Position numbers and translations under genes: made by a program. From positions 1 through 56,874 of the forward strand of contig JADKFD010000043.1 in NCBI GenBank assembly GCA_016717705.1: a stretch of 56,874 nucleotides of DNA, written 5' to 3'. Shown piece by piece: positions 7,701-16,586 of this stretch; positions within the stretch are counted from its first letter, which is position 1; each line of letters opens with the position of its first letter. Source of the stretch: Rhodanobacteraceae bacterium (lineage in GTDB: Bacteria > Pseudomonadota > Gammaproteobacteria > Xanthomonadales > SZUA-5). The notes beneath the pieces were generated by a model. That model was not told the origin of the DNA, did no database searches, and saw only the letters and a program-made list of their open reading frames with translations.

Positions 7701-8470
7701 CCCACCGCCAGGAACTCTCGGCAGGACTCGCAGCGCACGTGCGCAGCACCGACAGCGTGCCAGCCGACGCGATCGACCGCGCCCAGGCGCGCCTGAGCGC
7801 GCGATTGCAAAAGGCACGCAAACCCGTGCGCGCCCCGTACCGCGTGTGGTGGGCGGTCACCGCGACCGCCGTACTCGCAGTGGTGTTGATGATCGCCGGG
7901 CCGATGATCACCGGCGGGGGCGACGCCTTTGCCGCGGTGCAGGCGCACTTCCGTCATTTCACGACCCTGTCGATGAGCATTGTCCAGCGCTTGAACGGCC
8001 AGGCGCTGCAAAACACGCGCACGCAGATCGACGCCCGAGGCATCGTGCGCACTGACGTCGGCGAGCAACTCAGCGTAATTGTCGATGCACCGCGCGGCCG
8101 TGTGCTGACGCTGCTGCACGAACCGCGGCAGGCACTGATCGCGACCATCCCCAAACAAGATGGCGGCATCGGCACCGACGACGCGCTGCAATGGCTGGAA
8201 GACCTGCGCACGTTCAAGGGCAAGGCAACGCCGCTGCCTGACTCGCGCGTCATCGATGGCCGCAGCGCCCGCGGCTGGACCCTCAAGGTCGGTGGCAGCA
8301 CCCTGGAATTGTGGGCCGACGACGACGGACTTCCCTTGGCCATGCGCCAGCACGGCAGCGGTGGCTTGGAGATCGACTTTCGCTTCGAGTTCGATCGACC
8401 GATCCCGCCGGAACTCCTGAGCAGCGACCCGCCGCCGGGATATGAGCTGATGGCACCGGATGAGGATTGA
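7697..8470 (+). CDS. Single-pass membrane protein, probable anti-sigma partner
   Basis: A 257-residue protein with an N-terminal cytoplasmic segment of about 50 residues, one membrane helix (VTATAVLAVVLMIAGPMI) and a periplasmic domain of roughly 190 residues. The periplasmic part resembles a LolA/RseB-like lipid-binding fold by pattern only (FTTLSMSIVQRLNGQ..., GGLEIDFRFEFDRPIPPELL), which I cannot confirm. Start overlaps the sigma gene stop in ATGA. Position and topology suggest it senses envelope state and restrains the sigma factor, but no HxxxCxxC zinc motif is present, so it would not be a ZAS-type anti-sigma factor. Confidence 0.65.
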   Translation: MTHRQELSAGLAAHVRSTDSVPADAIDRAQARLSARLQKARKPVRAPYRVWWAVTATAVLAVVLMIAGPMITGGGDAFAAVQAHFRHFTTLSMSIVQRLNGQALQNTRTQIDARGIVRTDVGEQLSVIVDAPRGRVLTLLHEPRQALIATIPKQDGGIGTDDALQWLEDLRTFKGKATPLPDSRVIDGRSARGWTLKVGGSTLELWADDDGLPLAMRQHGSGGLEIDFRFEFDRPIPPELLSSDPPPGYELMAPDED

Positions 8471-8631
8471 TGCATCTGTGTGAACCACTCGCATCAAGGC
8501 GATCGACCGCCATCGAAGGGTTTGTGCATCCGTTGCGCGGGGCAGGCCAGATCTCGTTCAAGATCCAATCCTGCTGTCCTTTGCGTCCAACTGATCCTGG
8601 TCAGTCGCTTACGCTGCGCTTGATGCCAGGA

Positions 8632-8712
8632 CGTAGGTCACGTTGGCCCGAATGGGCCTACGTGACAGCAAGTTGCGTCACGTAGGCCGCTGCGCGGCCA
8701 ACGTGACCTACG
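8632..8712. repeat. REP-like long palindrome
   Basis: CGTAGGTCACGTTGGCC at the left pairs with GGCCAACGTGACCTACG at the right; inside, GGGCCTACGTGAC pairs with GTCACGTAGGCC, giving two nested inverted pairs over 81 bp. It sits between the 3' ends of convergent genes, a standard location for REP elements and a plausible bidirectional terminator. A shorter relative (TCACGTAGCCC...) is at 10013-10040. Confidence 0.75.
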
Positions 8713-8719
8713 ATCAGGA

Positions 8720-10078
8720 TCATCGTCTTACAGCATCTCGATTGGCAGTGAGCGACACCGCGCCCGGCGGCCGCATGATCGCGTCGCGCAGCGGATGGGC
8801 GGGCAGATCGCCGTCGGGCAGGCCGTCGGGATTCAATCCGAGTGTCTTGTAGGAATCGCTCAGGTCGGGGAAGTCACGCAAGGCCGCGTATTTCCGGTAG
8901 CGCGCCGACAGCCCGGCGGCGGGCTGCGTCTGGTCCAGCGCCGCGATGAACTCGGATGGTTCCCAGGCGCGCGCGCTGGGCAGGTGGGCGTCGCGGAAGG
9001 CGGCCAGGGCGGCGTCGAGGCTGCTGCCGTGGGCGCGCAGGGCCAGATCGGATTCCAGCCAGTAAGCGGCGCCGCTCCAGTACACACGCATCGTGCTGCC
9101 GCGGCCGCCGGCCAGTTCCAGCGCCGGGCCGGGACCGTCGGCGCGTCCGCGAGCGAAGCCGGCATCCAGCCGGCGCCAGCCTTCAGTGGCGCTGAAGTCG
9201 CCGTGGCGGGCACGCCAGACATTCTGGTAGTAGCTGCCCAGACCTTCGGCCAGCCAGCGGCCGCGGTCGCCGAGATACGGATGCTGCAGATGGGCCAGTT
9301 CGTGCGCCAAAGTCCAGTCGGCTTGCCAGCCCTCGCGGCCCGCGGCGGCGCCGACGAACAAGGTCACCGCGGCGGCGCCGCCGCGCGAGACCTGACCCCA
9401 GGGAACTGGAGAGCTCATCCCTGGCAGCGGCACGATCAGCACCTGGGTGTCGCGTAGCGGCAGTCGGCCATCGTTGCTCAGCAGCAGTGCGCTGTTGCTG
9501 CGGAACCAGTCGAACATGCGCTCTTGCACCGTCGCATCGACCAGCGGCAGCAGCGCTACCCGCAGTTGGCCACCCGGCAGCGCCAGGGTGTGCTCAGGGA
9601 AACGGCCAAAAGCGGTCTGCGCCGGCCAGTCGCGCGGCGTGGCGCCCAGGCGGTAGCTTCGGTTGCCGGTCGGCGTCCATGGCACCGATGCCGACCAGCC
9701 GTCTGGCAGCTCGAAGCGGATGCTGCTTTCGGGGTCGATTTGCCACGGGCGCCAGAACCAGCGTTCCGGTGGAATCCGGTAATACAGATCGGGCACGCGC
9801 CCGAGTCCCCAGCGGTCGGCGTCGCCTGCGGACTTGAGGTCGACTTCGGCGGTGAAGCATTCGCCGATGCTGAAGTTGCGGGCGCGGACGGTGCCGTCGA
9901 CGGCCTCGAGCTCGACGCCATCGGCTCGCTTCATCACCTTGAGGTAGGCAGCAGCATCGTCGCCCGCGCGCAGGCGCAGCTCGGCGATGGCCTGGTTGGC
10001 GCATCCGCGCGCTGTCACGTAGCCCTTCGGGCAACGTGACCTGCGAATTGCGCTCGCAAGTCCGGTCGCGACGTGCAC
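8720..10078 (-). CDS. M61-like gluzincin peptidase, 5' end inside REP DNA
   Basis: A zinc metallopeptidase-like protein with HELAH at residues 259-263 and the third ligand in WLAEGLGSYYQ (E278), the HExxH-(x)n-E arrangement of M1/M61 gluzincins. The segment before it (VTLFVGAAAGREGWQADWTLAHE) is the usual active-site approach. No signal peptide is visible. The first 25 residues (MHVATGLASAIRRSRCPKGYVTARG) are translated from two REP-like palindromes at 10013-10095, so the native N-terminus has probably been replaced or the true start is downstream, near CANQAIAELRLRAGD. The sensor kinase gene ends eight bases upstream. Exported localisation would be expected from the family but is not supported by this start. 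Confidence 0.7.
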   Translation of the reverse strand: MHVATGLASAIRRSRCPKGYVTARGCANQAIAELRLRAGDDAAAYLKVMKRADGVELEAVDGTVRARNFSIGECFTAEVDLKSAGDADRWGLGRVPDLYYRIPPERWFWRPWQIDPESSIRFELPDGWSASVPWTPTGNRSYRLGATPRDWPAQTAFGRFPEHTLALPGGQLRVALLPLVDATVQERMFDWFRSNSALLLSNDGRLPLRDTQVLIVPLPGMSSPVPWGQVSRGGAAAVTLFVGAAAGREGWQADWTLAHELAHLQHPYLGDRGRWLAEGLGSYYQNVWRARHGDFSATEGWRRLDAGFARGRADGPGPALELAGGRGSTMRVYWSGAAYWLESDLALRAHGSSLDAALAAFRDAHLPSARAWEPSEFIAALDQTQPAAGLSARYRKYAALRDFPDLSDSYKTLGLNPDGLPDGDLPAHPLRDAIMRPPGAVSLTANRDAVRR

Positions 10079-10095
10079 GTCGCTCCTACGGGGGC
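10013..10095. repeat. Pair of REP-like palindromes
   Basis: Positions 10013-10040 form TCACGTAGCCC-TTC-GGGCAACGTGA, related to the palindrome at 8632. Positions 10067-10095 carry GTCGCGACGTGCACGTCGC next to TCCTACGGG, whose reverse complement is the GTAGGAGCGAC-type REP I know from Xanthomonadaceae. They separate the sensor kinase stop from the peptidase body and are read as the peptidase N-terminus in the annotated frame. Confidence 0.65.
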
Positions 10096-13000
10096 GCGTC
10101 TTTCGGGAAGCGCAGCGTGAAGCGGGTGCCCTGGCCGGGGCTGCTGTCCACGTCGATCTGCCCGTGCAGGCGTCCGTTCACCAAGTTGAAAACGGTATGC
10201 AATCCAAGGCCGATGAAGCCGTCGCTGCGGCGCGTGGTGAAGAAAGGCTCGAACACCCGGGGCATGTCGCTGGCAGCGATCCCGCTGCCATCGTCGCTGA
10301 AACGCAGCTCGATCTGTCCATCCGCAAGGGCTGTTGCATGGATGCCGAGCATGCCCGGGCGCTGATCCTGGTAGGCGTGCTGCAGCGCGTTCTGCGCGAA
10401 GGTGGTGATGATCTGGCCCAGCGTGCCGGGGTAGTTGTCGAGCATCAGATCCGGCGGGCAGCTGAGTTCGAAGCGGATCGAGCGGCGCTTCCACGCCAGT
10501 TCCATGTTCTCGATCAGTTCCTGAAGGAAATTCAGGAGGTCGAAGCGGCGGCGCTCGTCCGTGCTGCGGTCCACCGAGACCTGCTTGAAGCTGCGCACCA
10601 GATGCGCGGCACGGGCGATGTGGTCGTCGACCAGCTTGCCGGCCTGGCTGGCGGTGGCGATGTACTGGTCGAGGTCGGTCGACTTGAGCGTGTGCGACTG
10701 CACGCGCTGGCGCAGCGTGCGCAGTTGCTCGGATTGCACCGACGCCGCGGTCAACGCGATGCCCAGTGGCGTGTTGATCTCGTGGGCGACTCCGGCCACC
10801 AGTTGGCCGAGCGAGGCCATCTTCTCGGAGGCCACGAGTTGCTGCTGCGCGTCGGTAAGCCGCACCAGCGCAGTCTCGGCGCGCTCCTTGGCTTCACTCA
10901 GTTCGTGGGTGCGCTGCTCGACCATCAGTTCCAGCTCATGCTCGTGGCGGCGCACCTTGGCCAGGTTCAGGTGGTAACCCAGGTAGATCAGGAAGCCAAT
11001 GCCGAGCAGCGCCAGCAGCGCAAACCACGGTGTCTGCCAGTAAGCGGGCAGCACTTGCACCGCGATCTGCAGTGGCTGTGCGGTCCACGTGCCCACGCGG
11101 TTGCTGCCGCGAACCTCGAAGGTGTAATCGCCGGGCCACAACTTGCTGTAACTGGCGATGCGCCGCGTGGCGTCGGTCTCGATCCAGTCTTCATCGTAGC
11201 CGACCAGCCGGTGTGCGTAGCGATTGCGCAGCGGCGCCGAGTAGTCGAGCGCGGCGAACTCGATACTGAAGCTGCGTGAGTCGGCGTCCATGGTCAGGCC
11301 CGAGCGCCAGCGGCCGGACTCCTGGACGACGCTGTCGACGCGCAGTTCGCTGATCACCAGCGGCGGCTGGAACTGCCAGCTGCGAAAGCGCGCCGGGTCG
11401 ATCAACGCCACCCCGCGGCTGCCGCCGAACATCAGCTGGCCGCTGGACAGGCGCGCATACGAGCGGTACCACGCGGTGCCGATATCGATGCCATCGGCGC
11501 GGCTCAGCTCCTGCACGCTGTCGCTGCCGGATCGTAGATGTAGAGCTGGGTCCAGATGCGACCCTGGTCGTCGTCCAGCAGGTTGGCGCCAAACGGACGG
11601 CCGCCGATGCCCAGGCGCAGGCTGACGGCGTCCCACTGCGCGTGTTGTCCATCCCAGTTGCGCAAGCGGCTGAGGCCATTGGCGGTGTCGATCCATAACT
11701 GGCCGCGGCGATCGAGCAACAGGCCGACGACGCTGCCACCGCTGAGTTCTTCGATGCCGGGATCGTCCGGATTGGCCGCGATCAGGGAAGCGGCTCCGGG
11801 CTCAAGCACATGCAGGCCGACCGTACTGCCGACCCACAGGCGACCGTCAGGGTCCAGCGCCAGTGCATTGACATCGGCGGCGAGCGCGCCGCCGCCGGCC
11901 ACCGGGATGGTGGCCACGGCGCCGGTGAGCGCATTCCAGCGCGAAAGACCGGCGTTGCTGCCGATCCAGAGGTCGCCGCCGGGGTCGGCGAGCAGGCAGC
12001 GCACGGTAGACCCGAGCAGGCCGCGCTCGGAGTCGATGGCTTCGAAGTCGCGGCTGGCTGGTCGATAGCGGAACATGCCGGCGAGCGTGCCGGCGAACAC
12101 GCTGCCGTCGCGCACTTGAGCAAGACTGAGCACCATGCCGTTGCCGAGACCGCCCGGGTGCTGGCGGTCCGGGCGCAAGCTGGAAATCACGCCGCGCTTC
12201 GGGTCGAGCACGTCAATCCCCTGTTCGCGCGTGCCCAGCCAGATATCGCCGGTGTCGAGTTCCAGAATGCTGCTGATACTCGGATTGGCGAGTGTGCCCG
12301 GCTGCGACGGCCGGTGGTGCAGCACGGAAATCGCGTCGTTGGCTGGATCATGTTGCTGCAAACCACCGCTGTAGCCGCCGATCCAGATCATGCCGGCGCG
12401 ATCTTTCAGGAATGTGCGCACCTGGGTGTGCGCCAGGCTCGATGGCACTGCGGCGTCGGGCACGATCTGCCGTCGGACACGACCGCTGGCGAGATCGACC
12501 ACGGTGATCCCGCCGAACGAGCCCAGCCAGAGTTCATCCTCGCGCGGCTGGATCATCGCCAATGCCAGCGCTTCGGTGGCGCTGGGTGTGCGCTCCAGAT
12601 CGATCGGAATCGCCATCGCCGCAGCGGTTTCCGGCGTGATCAGAAAGCTGCCGACTTGAGCTGTGCCCACACCAATGCGGCCATCGGCGAGCTCGTACAG
12701 GCTCATGATCAGTTGCCCGGCGAGCCGCGTATCCTCGATACGGCTGTAGCTGCCATCGGCGGCCGAGCGTCGCGCCAGTCCGTTCCAGCTACCGATCCAG
12801 AGATCGCCGCGACGGTCGTAGAGCAATGCGAACACGCGTTCGTCGGTGTCGATCGTGGCGGCGCCAAAGCGCTGGGTCTGGCGCTGCACACGGCCGTTGA
12901 GCGGATCGAGCCGATCGAGTCCGGCTCGTGTTCCCACCCAGATACTTCCGTCGGCATCCTCGGCCAGCGCCCGCACCTGGTTGTGCGACAGGCTGTCGTC

Positions 13001-13393
13001 CTGATCGTCCCGATGGCCATGACGCGTGAATCGGCCGTTTGCCGGGTCGTAGACGGACACGCCATCGGCGTCGGTGCCGACCCACAGGCGACCGTCGCGT
13101 GCAATCAAAAGGGCGCGGATGAACACTCCGCCGAGCGACTCGGGGTCGCGCGGGTCGCGCGCGAAGCGGCGGAAGCGATAGCCGTCGTAACGAACCAGGC
13201 CATTCGGGGTGCCGATCCAGAGGAAACCGTCGTGATCCTGAGCCAGCGCAGTGACGTTGTTGTCGGGAATGCTGTCGGCGTCGCCCACGCTCTCGAAATG
13301 CGCGTCGCCGAGATCGAGCGTCGCCCATGCCGGCGCCGCGGCCAGCGCCAGCAGCACCAGCAGGAGTCGGAGAGCGCTGCGCATGGGCCGCAT
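10086..13393 (-). pseudogene. Beta-propeller (Reg_prop/Y_Y_Y) sensor histidine kinase, frameshifted
   Basis: Reading across one missing base gives a membrane sensor kinase of about 1100 residues. It has a signal peptide (LLLVLLALAAAPAWA), then a two-propeller array of Reg_prop repeats (NNVTALAQDHDGFLWIGT, then IRALLIARDGRLWVGT, and many more), a Y_Y_Y domain (FSIEFAALDYSAPLRNRYAHRL...WPGDYTFEVRGSN), a membrane helix (WFALLALLGIGFLIYLG), a coiled linker, a HisKA H-box (LVAGVAHEINTPLG, His codon 10782-10784) and an HATPase domain (NALQHA, DDGSGI, FIGLGLHTV). No receiver domain follows, so its regulator is elsewhere. The frame breaks at the CCGG at 11527-11530; one extra base there joins YIYDP to GSDSVQEL. 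The start abuts a solo transposon end at 13394. Confidence 0.85.
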
Positions 13394-13406
13394 GTTCAGA
13401 GGGTCC
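13394..13406 (+). repeat. Solo copy of the MITE terminus
   Basis: GTTCAGAGGGTCC here matches the inner part of the 27-bp terminal repeat of the element at 22671-22936 and is followed by TTAA. It directly touches the start codon of the sensor kinase on the opposite strand and leaves an AAGGA-like sequence at Shine-Dalgarno distance. No second end is visible within 300 bp. Confidence 0.5.
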
Positions 13407-13478
13407 TTAATTCAGGGCGTCCTCGCGACGCAGTGGAATTCTTGCCGGGCTTGCGGTCTGTCGGCTCCCGGCTATTGC

Positions 13479-13883
13479 TCAGGAGCAACTGCCCGGATCG
13501 ACGGTGACCATGGTGATCTCGCCGCCGGCACTGTTGAGATAGCGCTTGGCCAGGCGCAGTCCGGCCTTGGTGTAGACGCCTTTGGAAGCGCCCAGCTCGC
13601 GGCAGATATCCGACCGCGACGCGGATTCGAGTACCTGTTGCAGGGCCGGATCGGCCGGGCCGGCGGCCACGTCCAGCAGGGTGACGGTGGAAACCACCGT
13701 GTTGCCGGAGGCGTGGATGCTGTCGAGCCGGAACCCATCGCCGAGATCGACAGGAAAACTCACTCGCTTGGCGGCTTCGGCCGCCACCAGCTCGGCGGTC
13801 ACCGGTGGGGCACCGGAACCCGAGAACTTTCCGATCAGGAACAACATGAACAGGAAAGCGACGATCTTGAGAAATTTCACCAT
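13479..13883 (-). CDS. Small membrane-anchored hypothetical protein
   Basis: A 134-residue protein with one N-terminal membrane helix or uncleaved signal (KIVAFLFMLFLIGKFSG) followed by a predicted periplasmic domain with three cysteines, including ICRELGASKG and a terminal PGSCS. I do not recognise the family. The start at 13883 (MVKFLK) is preferred because it places the hydrophobic helix at the N-terminus; the frame is open upstream to 13958 without a good ribosome site. It is upstream of the sensor kinase on the same strand with an 85-bp gap, which does not establish a shared function. Confidence 0.65.
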   Translation of the reverse strand: MVKFLKIVAFLFMLFLIGKFSGSGAPPVTAELVAAEAAKRVSFPVDLGDGFRLDSIHASGNTVVSTVTLLDVAAGPADPALQQVLESASRSDICRELGASKGVYTKAGLRLAKRYLNSAGGEITMVTVDPGSCS

Positions 13884-14078
13884 CAACGGGCCCCGGCAGT
13901 GAGGTTTCAGATTTGGGTCTGATCGGGATCGAGTCTCCCACAAGAGCCGGGTGCCCAAGCTCGCGGGATGAACCCGGTCTCACCGAAAGTGATTCAACCC
14001 ATTGAATAGTGACCAACTTCCCCGCCGCCCGGCGCAGGGCTCGCAGGTGCCGCTGCAAGCGCTGGGCAAGCTCGGCAG

Positions 14079-14504
14079 CTACGCCTCCATGACCGCAATC
14101 CACTGGCGAATGATGGCCGTCAGCGCGGATTCCTTCACGGCCAGGTCGGCAAGGTCCGCGAACTCCAGCATCGCGCGGTCTGCCGCCAGCCATTTGAGCA
14201 GATGCAGTGGATCATTGATCGCGGCGCCGCCGGCAGGCAGTTGCCGCACCTTGGCGCCGAAGTGGAGGATGACGCCGATTCCAGCCTTCGCCCGCAGATT
14301 GACCGTCGCAAAGTATTCGCCGGTGCGGAAACTCGGCGATTTCCACTTGATACCTTCGGCGATGCCCGGGTCGGCGCGCAGGATGATCCGGCGCAAGGCC
14401 TCGATTGCCGGCTTCGCCGGGTGATCGAGCGTCGCCATGAAGGCGTCGACCGCTGCGCTGGTATCGGCGGCCGATTGGTGGGGTGGGGCAGCGGTTTTGC
14501 TCAT
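14079..14504 (-). CDS. DUF1801 domain protein (YdhG-like)
   Basis: A 141-residue protein with the DUF1801 pattern: VDAFMATLDHPAKPAIEALRRIILRADPGIAEGIKWKSPSF, a YFATVNLRAKAGIGVILHFG strand block and a C-terminal VKESALTAIIRQWIAVME. The IKWKSPSF segment is the family's core motif. These small cytosolic proteins resemble the frataxin-like YdhG fold; no enzymatic role is established. It has its own 5' region and is not tightly linked to either neighbour. Confidence 0.85.
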   Translation of the reverse strand: MSKTAAPPHQSAADTSAAVDAFMATLDHPAKPAIEALRRIILRADPGIAEGIKWKSPSFRTGEYFATVNLRAKAGIGVILHFGAKVRQLPAGGAAINDPLHLLKWLAADRAMLEFADLADLAVKESALTAIIRQWIAVMEA

Positions 14505-14580
14505 TGGCGCAATGTTGGATCTGGCTTGGAGGGAAGTTGGAAGGGGATCTTACTCGCCCGCCAGTCTCGGACAGCGCGCC

Positions 14581-15600
14581 TCAACCCTCCCCGCCGTCTA
14601 CCGGCAGCTCGGCCTGCAACATCCGGAAAAGCTCGACTTCCGCGCGCGTCAGGCGAAAGCGCGACAGTGTCAGCAGCGCGCTGTGGCGCTGCTCCGCATT
14701 TTCACCAGGATTGGCGGCCAACTGGAACAGCGCGCTGCGCAGTGCTGGCGTCGCCACGCCGGAAGCGTCGATGCCGGCGATGGCCGCGGCGCGCACGCGC
14801 GAATTGTGGTCACCGAGCGCGGCCAGGTAGATCGGGTCCAGGCGCGCACGCTCGCTCCATTGCGCGAGGCCCGGCAGTGCAGCGGCGCGCACCTGCGGAT
14901 CGCCGGCCTGTGCCAGCGACTCCATCGCGCGGGCGAGCGGCTCGGCGTCCTCGGTCGCCAGCAGTCCTGGCTGCAAGCCCTGCACCAGGTGTGCCATTGC
15001 GCGCGGATCGGTTTCGCGCTGCAAGGCATGCACAGCGTGTTCGCGCAGCGTTGCATCCTCGATCGGTAGTCCGGTGAGCAGCCGGTAGCCGTCACTCCGG
15101 CGTGCGGGGTCCGGATCGGCCACCAGTGTCGCGACGTAGCCGGCCAGTTCTGCTGTCGGTGCTGCACTGAGCAGTGCCAGCAGGGTCTCTCGCGCGAGCG
15201 GATCCGGCGCGGATCGGTAGCGTGTCCACAGGTCGGCGCGCACGCTCGCATCGGAGCGCACGCGCGCCTGCAACTGCTCGAACGACCATGCGCCGCTACG
15301 CAGTGCGCCGACCGGGTCCGCGACAAGTTGCTGCGCGGTCGGCGCGGCGTCGGTCGTTGCCCTTCGAGTGCTGACGGGTTCCGGTGATGAATGCGGTGGC
15401 GATGTCAGCGCGGCGTCGGCGATCACCGGAGTTGGCGGCAACGCGGAGGCGACCGTCTGCAGACCGAGGCGGTAACCCACGCCGAGGCCAACCGCGGTGG
15501 CGACGGCAGTCAGCAGCAGCCAGGAGCGGAGACCGCCGACCGGCGCGGTCGGCGGTGCATTCGCGGCCAGCTCAGGGGCAACGCGGAGCAACATAGCCAT
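14581..15600 (-). CDS. Membrane-anchored HEAT-repeat protein
   Basis: About 339 residues with one N-terminal membrane helix (SWLLLTAVATAVGLGVGYRLGL) and a C-terminal array of alpha-hairpins consistent with HEAT repeats: ARETLLALLSAAPTAELAGYVATLV, DATLREHAVHALQ, DPQVRAAALPGLAQW, DHNSRVRAAAIAGIDASG, and NAEQRHSALLTLSRFRLT. Such arrays are protein-binding scaffolds. The start at 15600 is inside the last codons of the upstream M23 peptidase gene, overlapping it by about 29 bases in another frame, so the two are probably co-transcribed and coupled. I infer an envelope scaffold role; no partner is evident beyond the peptidase. Confidence 0.75.
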   Translation of the reverse strand: MAMLLRVAPELAANAPPTAPVGGLRSWLLLTAVATAVGLGVGYRLGLQTVASALPPTPVIADAALTSPPHSSPEPVSTRRATTDAAPTAQQLVADPVGALRSGAWSFEQLQARVRSDASVRADLWTRYRSAPDPLARETLLALLSAAPTAELAGYVATLVADPDPARRSDGYRLLTGLPIEDATLREHAVHALQRETDPRAMAHLVQGLQPGLLATEDAEPLARAMESLAQAGDPQVRAAALPGLAQWSERARLDPIYLAALGDHNSRVRAAAIAGIDASGVATPALRSALFQLAANPGENAEQRHSALLTLSRFRLTRAEVELFRMLQAELPVDGGEG

Positions 15601-16330
15601 CGGATCCGGTGCGCACATAGGCATCGGCAATGTAGCGTCCGGAGCCGATCTTGTCCCAGATCTTTGAAGTCCCGTAGGTGCCGGTGACGGTAGTCCCGGG
15701 CATCTGGCACTGGATGGTCACCGTGGCGCCATCGTTGACGCTGCCGACCACTGCGTAGCCGGTACCGGGTCCGGAGCGCACGTTCAGCGGCGCGCCGGCG
15801 GTATTCACCACGCCGGTCACATTGCCGCCGCCGCAGGTGTTCTTGCTGGTCCAGTAGACGGTGCCGTAGTAGGGCAGGGCATTGCCATTGAAGCGGATCG
15901 ACTGCGCGCTGCTGTTGTAGCGCTGCTCGAAGTGCAGGTGCGGGCCGGTCGAGCCGCCCGTGCTGCCGACATTGCCGAGTTTCTGGCCCTGACGCACGCT
16001 CTGGCCGACGCTGACGGCGAAGGAATCGAGGTGCGCATAGAGTGTGTCGTAGCCACTGCCATGGCTGACCACCAGATAGCGACCGTAGCTGCTGTTGCCC
16101 AGATCGCGGCGGGTGACGACGGTGCCGGCGGCGGCGGCGACCACCGGGTCGCCCGAGTCGCCGGAACGGTTCATGTCGACTGCACGTTGCGGATTGTGGC
16201 CGCTGTAGGTGTGCAGTTCCCAGGTCTCGCCGCAGGCGAAGGGCATCTGGTAAGCGGGTGCGGCGAGTGCGCTTCCTGCCCCAAGTCCGGCGACGATCAA
16301 TACCGCCGCGCGTGTGATTTTCCCGATCAT
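15572..16330 (-). CDS. Secreted M23 peptidase with SH3-like domain
   Basis: A 252-residue secreted endopeptidase. After a signal peptide (AAVLIVAGLGAGSALAA) comes an M23/LytM domain with zinc ligands H45 and D52 (HNPQRAVDMN), Y-A-H100 and the HLHF motif (H131, H133). A C-terminal SH3-like domain follows (LNVRSGPGTGYAVVGSVNDGATVTIQCQ...GYVAPRC). It should cleave peptidoglycan or protein peptide bonds in the envelope or outside the cell. The ATG at 16330 gives a normal signal peptide; the frame is open upstream to 16675 but that part is REP DNA. It overlaps the HEAT-repeat gene downstream. Confidence 0.9.
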   Translation of the reverse strand: MIGKITRAAVLIVAGLGAGSALAAPAYQMPFACGETWELHTYSGHNPQRAVDMNRSGDSGDPVVAAAAGTVVTRRDLGNSSYGRYLVVSHGSGYDTLYAHLDSFAVSVGQSVRQGQKLGNVGSTGGSTGPHLHFEQRYNSSAQSIRFNGNALPYYGTVYWTSKNTCGGGNVTGVVNTAGAPLNVRSGPGTGYAVVGSVNDGATVTIQCQMPGTTVTGTYGTSKIWDKIGSGRYIADAYVRTGSDGYVAPRCP

Positions 16331-16496
16331 GACGTGCACTCCCCAGTTCACGGTTCGATCCGAAAGGGGGCGGGCGGGGGCCCGCTGCGACGCCTCGGAT
16401 CGGAACAGCGCCGCCCGGCGAATGTCGGCAGCCGCGTGTGCGGACGCATTCGCAAGCGATGCGAAAGTGATTCGAAAGTGGTTTTGGCCGGCGGAA

Positions 16497-16574
16497 GCAT
16501 CGCGCGCAAGCGCGCTCCTACATAGTCCCCGCGATTGCTCGTGAAATTTGTAGGAGCGCGCTCGCGCGCGATGC
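16497..16574. repeat. Inverted pair of REP elements
   Basis: Arms at 16497-16522 (ending GCGCTCCTACA) and 16549-16574 (starting TGTAGGAGCGCGC) are inverted copies separated by 26 bp; each arm is itself a palindrome of GCGCGC blocks. This is the head-to-head REP pair arrangement (BIME-like). It lies upstream of the M23 peptidase and just after the stop of the winged-helix/TPR gene. Confidence 0.85.
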
Positions 16575-16586
16575 CCTTGGCTGCGC

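Noticed and set aside
11810..13507. Long plus-strand ORF of 565 codons opposite the sensor kinase
   Set aside because: It mirrors the propeller repeats of the real minus-strand gene and has no family resemblance.
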